NCBI GenBank assembly: GCA_028288785.1
Contig: JAQGHV010000137.1
Span: forward strand, 1-42,486
From: Rhodospirillales bacterium
Lineage (GTDB): Bacteria; Pseudomonadota; Alphaproteobacteria; Acetobacterales; Acetobacteraceae
Direction: 5' to 3'
Length of the DNA stretch: 42,486 bases
The notes under the pieces are model-generated. The model had not been told where the DNA came from. It made no database searches and saw only the letters and a list, made by a program, of their open reading frames with translations. Shown here piece by piece: positions 41,649 through 42,486 of this stretch. Both the position numbers and the translations under genes were made by a program. Each line of letters begins with the position of its first letter. The stretch's first letter is position 1.

Positions 41649-42486
41649 AGCGCAATCTGTGCCCTCAGGCGCTTTGTGCCGCAGATGACCAGCCCCCATT
41701 GAGTGGTCCGGGCGAAATGTTGGTGGGCCATGATCATGCCGCTTTGGCTGGAGCCTTTGGAGCCTGAGCCGGTGGGCAGCCAGGGCATCGGCAGGAGCAC
41801 CTCGGGCGCCGGCGGGCGATAGCCCAGCGCCGAGTGCGGCCGGAGCGTGTTGTCGTGGCGTCGCCACTGCTCGATCAGGACTTTGGCTTCCGCCAGCGTG
41901 TGGAACACCTCGGCGTTGAGCAGCTCATCGCGCAGCTTGCCGTTGAAGCTTTCGACATACCCATTCTCCCAAGGGTGCCGTCGATCGCCTTTGGCGCTTG
42001 ACCAATGAACGCTGTCTTGGCGCCGACGCCGCTGATCCACGCCTTACGGCCTTGGCCACGAACTCGGGCCCGTTGTCCGACCGGAGGTGGCCAGGGATGC
42101 CGCGCAGGATGAACAGGTCCGCCAGCACGTCAACCACGTCGGCCGCCTTGAGCTGGCGTCCCACCCGGATCGCCAGGCACTCACGGGCAAACTCATCGAC
42201 CACGTTCAGCATTCGGACCTTGCGGCCGTCGCGGGTGCGGTCTTCCACGAAGTCATAGGCCCGGACGTGGTTGGCCCGCTCCGGGCGCAGCCGCACGCAC
42301 GAGCCGTCCGCCAGCCAGAGCCGGCCACGCCTGGCCTGCCGGGCGGGCACCTTCAGCCCCTCGGCTCGCCAGATCCGCTCCACCCGCTTGTGATTGCACG
42401 ACCAGCCTTGAGCTCTGAGCAACGCCGTGATCCGCCGATAGCCATAGCGCCCGAAGCGCTTGGCGAGGTCCGTGATGGCCGCTCTC
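41646..42486 (-). mobile_element. IS3-family insertion sequence, partial (window ends inside it)
   Basis: The element begins at TGAAGCGCAATCTG (41646), immediately after the last codon of the GH39-like gene; IS3 elements typically start with TG. Its end holds a long conserved non-coding stretch, then the transposase on the minus strand. The other end lies beyond 42486, so the target duplication and second inverted repeat cannot be checked. The exact boundary at 41646 is inferred from where the GH-like reading frame breaks. Confidence 0.75.
41646..42486 (-). pseudogene. IS3-family transposase OrfB, frameshifted
   Basis: The transposase can be followed in pieces. The HTH_21 region WSCNHKRVERIWRAEGLKVP and first DDE Asp region (AYDFVEDRTRDGRKVRMLNVVDEFA) lead to the second Asp LRSDNGPEFVAKAVRR, all in the frame of the 41925-42422 ORF. 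Near 42030 a one-base loss moves to WISGVGAKTAFI. A second shift before 41980 restores HPWENGYVESFNGKLRDELLN, which carries the catalytic Glu, in the frame of 41639-42040. Two frameshifts in the rve domain mean no intact transposase is made, so this copy is probably dead unless supplied in trans. Confidence 0.8.

Noticed and set aside
1-42486. CRISPR arrays, tRNA or rRNA genes, phage genes, replication origin
   Set aside because: I looked for regularly spaced repeats, cloverleaf ends and rRNA phrases on both strands by eye and saw none.

Overview
The window is GC-rich (roughly two-thirds GC by eye) with densely packed genes, many of them joined by 1-4 nt stop/start overlaps (ATGA, GTGA, TGATG). 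The proteins look alphaproteobacterial: a divergent hislike/hslVU pair, a HslV with an N-terminal propeptide, and many solute-binding-protein ABC transporters and class III CoA-transferases. My best guess is an Acetobacteraceae member of Roseomonas type. This is inference from protein style only, because no rRNA or tRNA gene is present.

Layout. (1) 1-7842 is a catabolic/uptake module. It holds two class III CoA-transferases (the first cut by the window edge), a divergent GntR/FCD regulator with a palindromic candidate operator, and a family-5 (peptide/opine-type) ABC importer whose two ATPases are fused in one chain. (2) 7843-8662 is a decayed 0.8-kb gap carrying a palindrome/-10 element and a probable pseudogene scrap. 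(3) 8663-13182 holds a MarR regulator, dUTPase, and a sulfonate/taurine/THI5-type ABC importer with two separate permeases. (4) 13233-15391 holds a large polytopic GT-C-like membrane protein and a tiny secreted Arg/His-rich protein. (5) 15510-21817, minus strand: rsmB and the histidine genes hisE, hisF, hisA, hisH and hisB, with a GNAT gene and a DUF2628 gene embedded. Between hisA and hisF lies a frameshifted scrap that resembles the C-terminal part of a ligase-associated DEXH helicase. (6) 21928-27620, plus strand: hslV, hslU, an AbrB/Doc toxin-antitoxin pair, EcsC-like, an AhpD/CMD-like protein and an MsbA-like ABC exporter. (7) 27659-30213, minus strand: aldo/keto reductase, a GT9-like protein and a DUF1003 membrane protein.

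(8) 30301-41648 is the most interesting block. It is a compact cluster with an MDR dehydrogenase, a Gfo/Idh/MocA dehydrogenase, two CgeB-like glycosyltransferases, a histidine phosphatase and myo-inositol-1-phosphate synthase. Divergent from these are two NDP-sugar epimerases, a GT4-like glycosyltransferase, a third CgeB-like glycosyltransferase and a GH39-like protein whose barrel elements appear in permuted order. Together they look like a pathway that makes inositol and builds a glycosylated inositol (or inositol-phosphate) product. I recognise no named pathway with this content. (9) From 41646 to the window end lies a degenerate IS3-family element inserted in the extreme 3' end of the GH39-like gene.

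Most ORF-track entries are antisense or out-of-frame shadows caused by the high GC and were left out.
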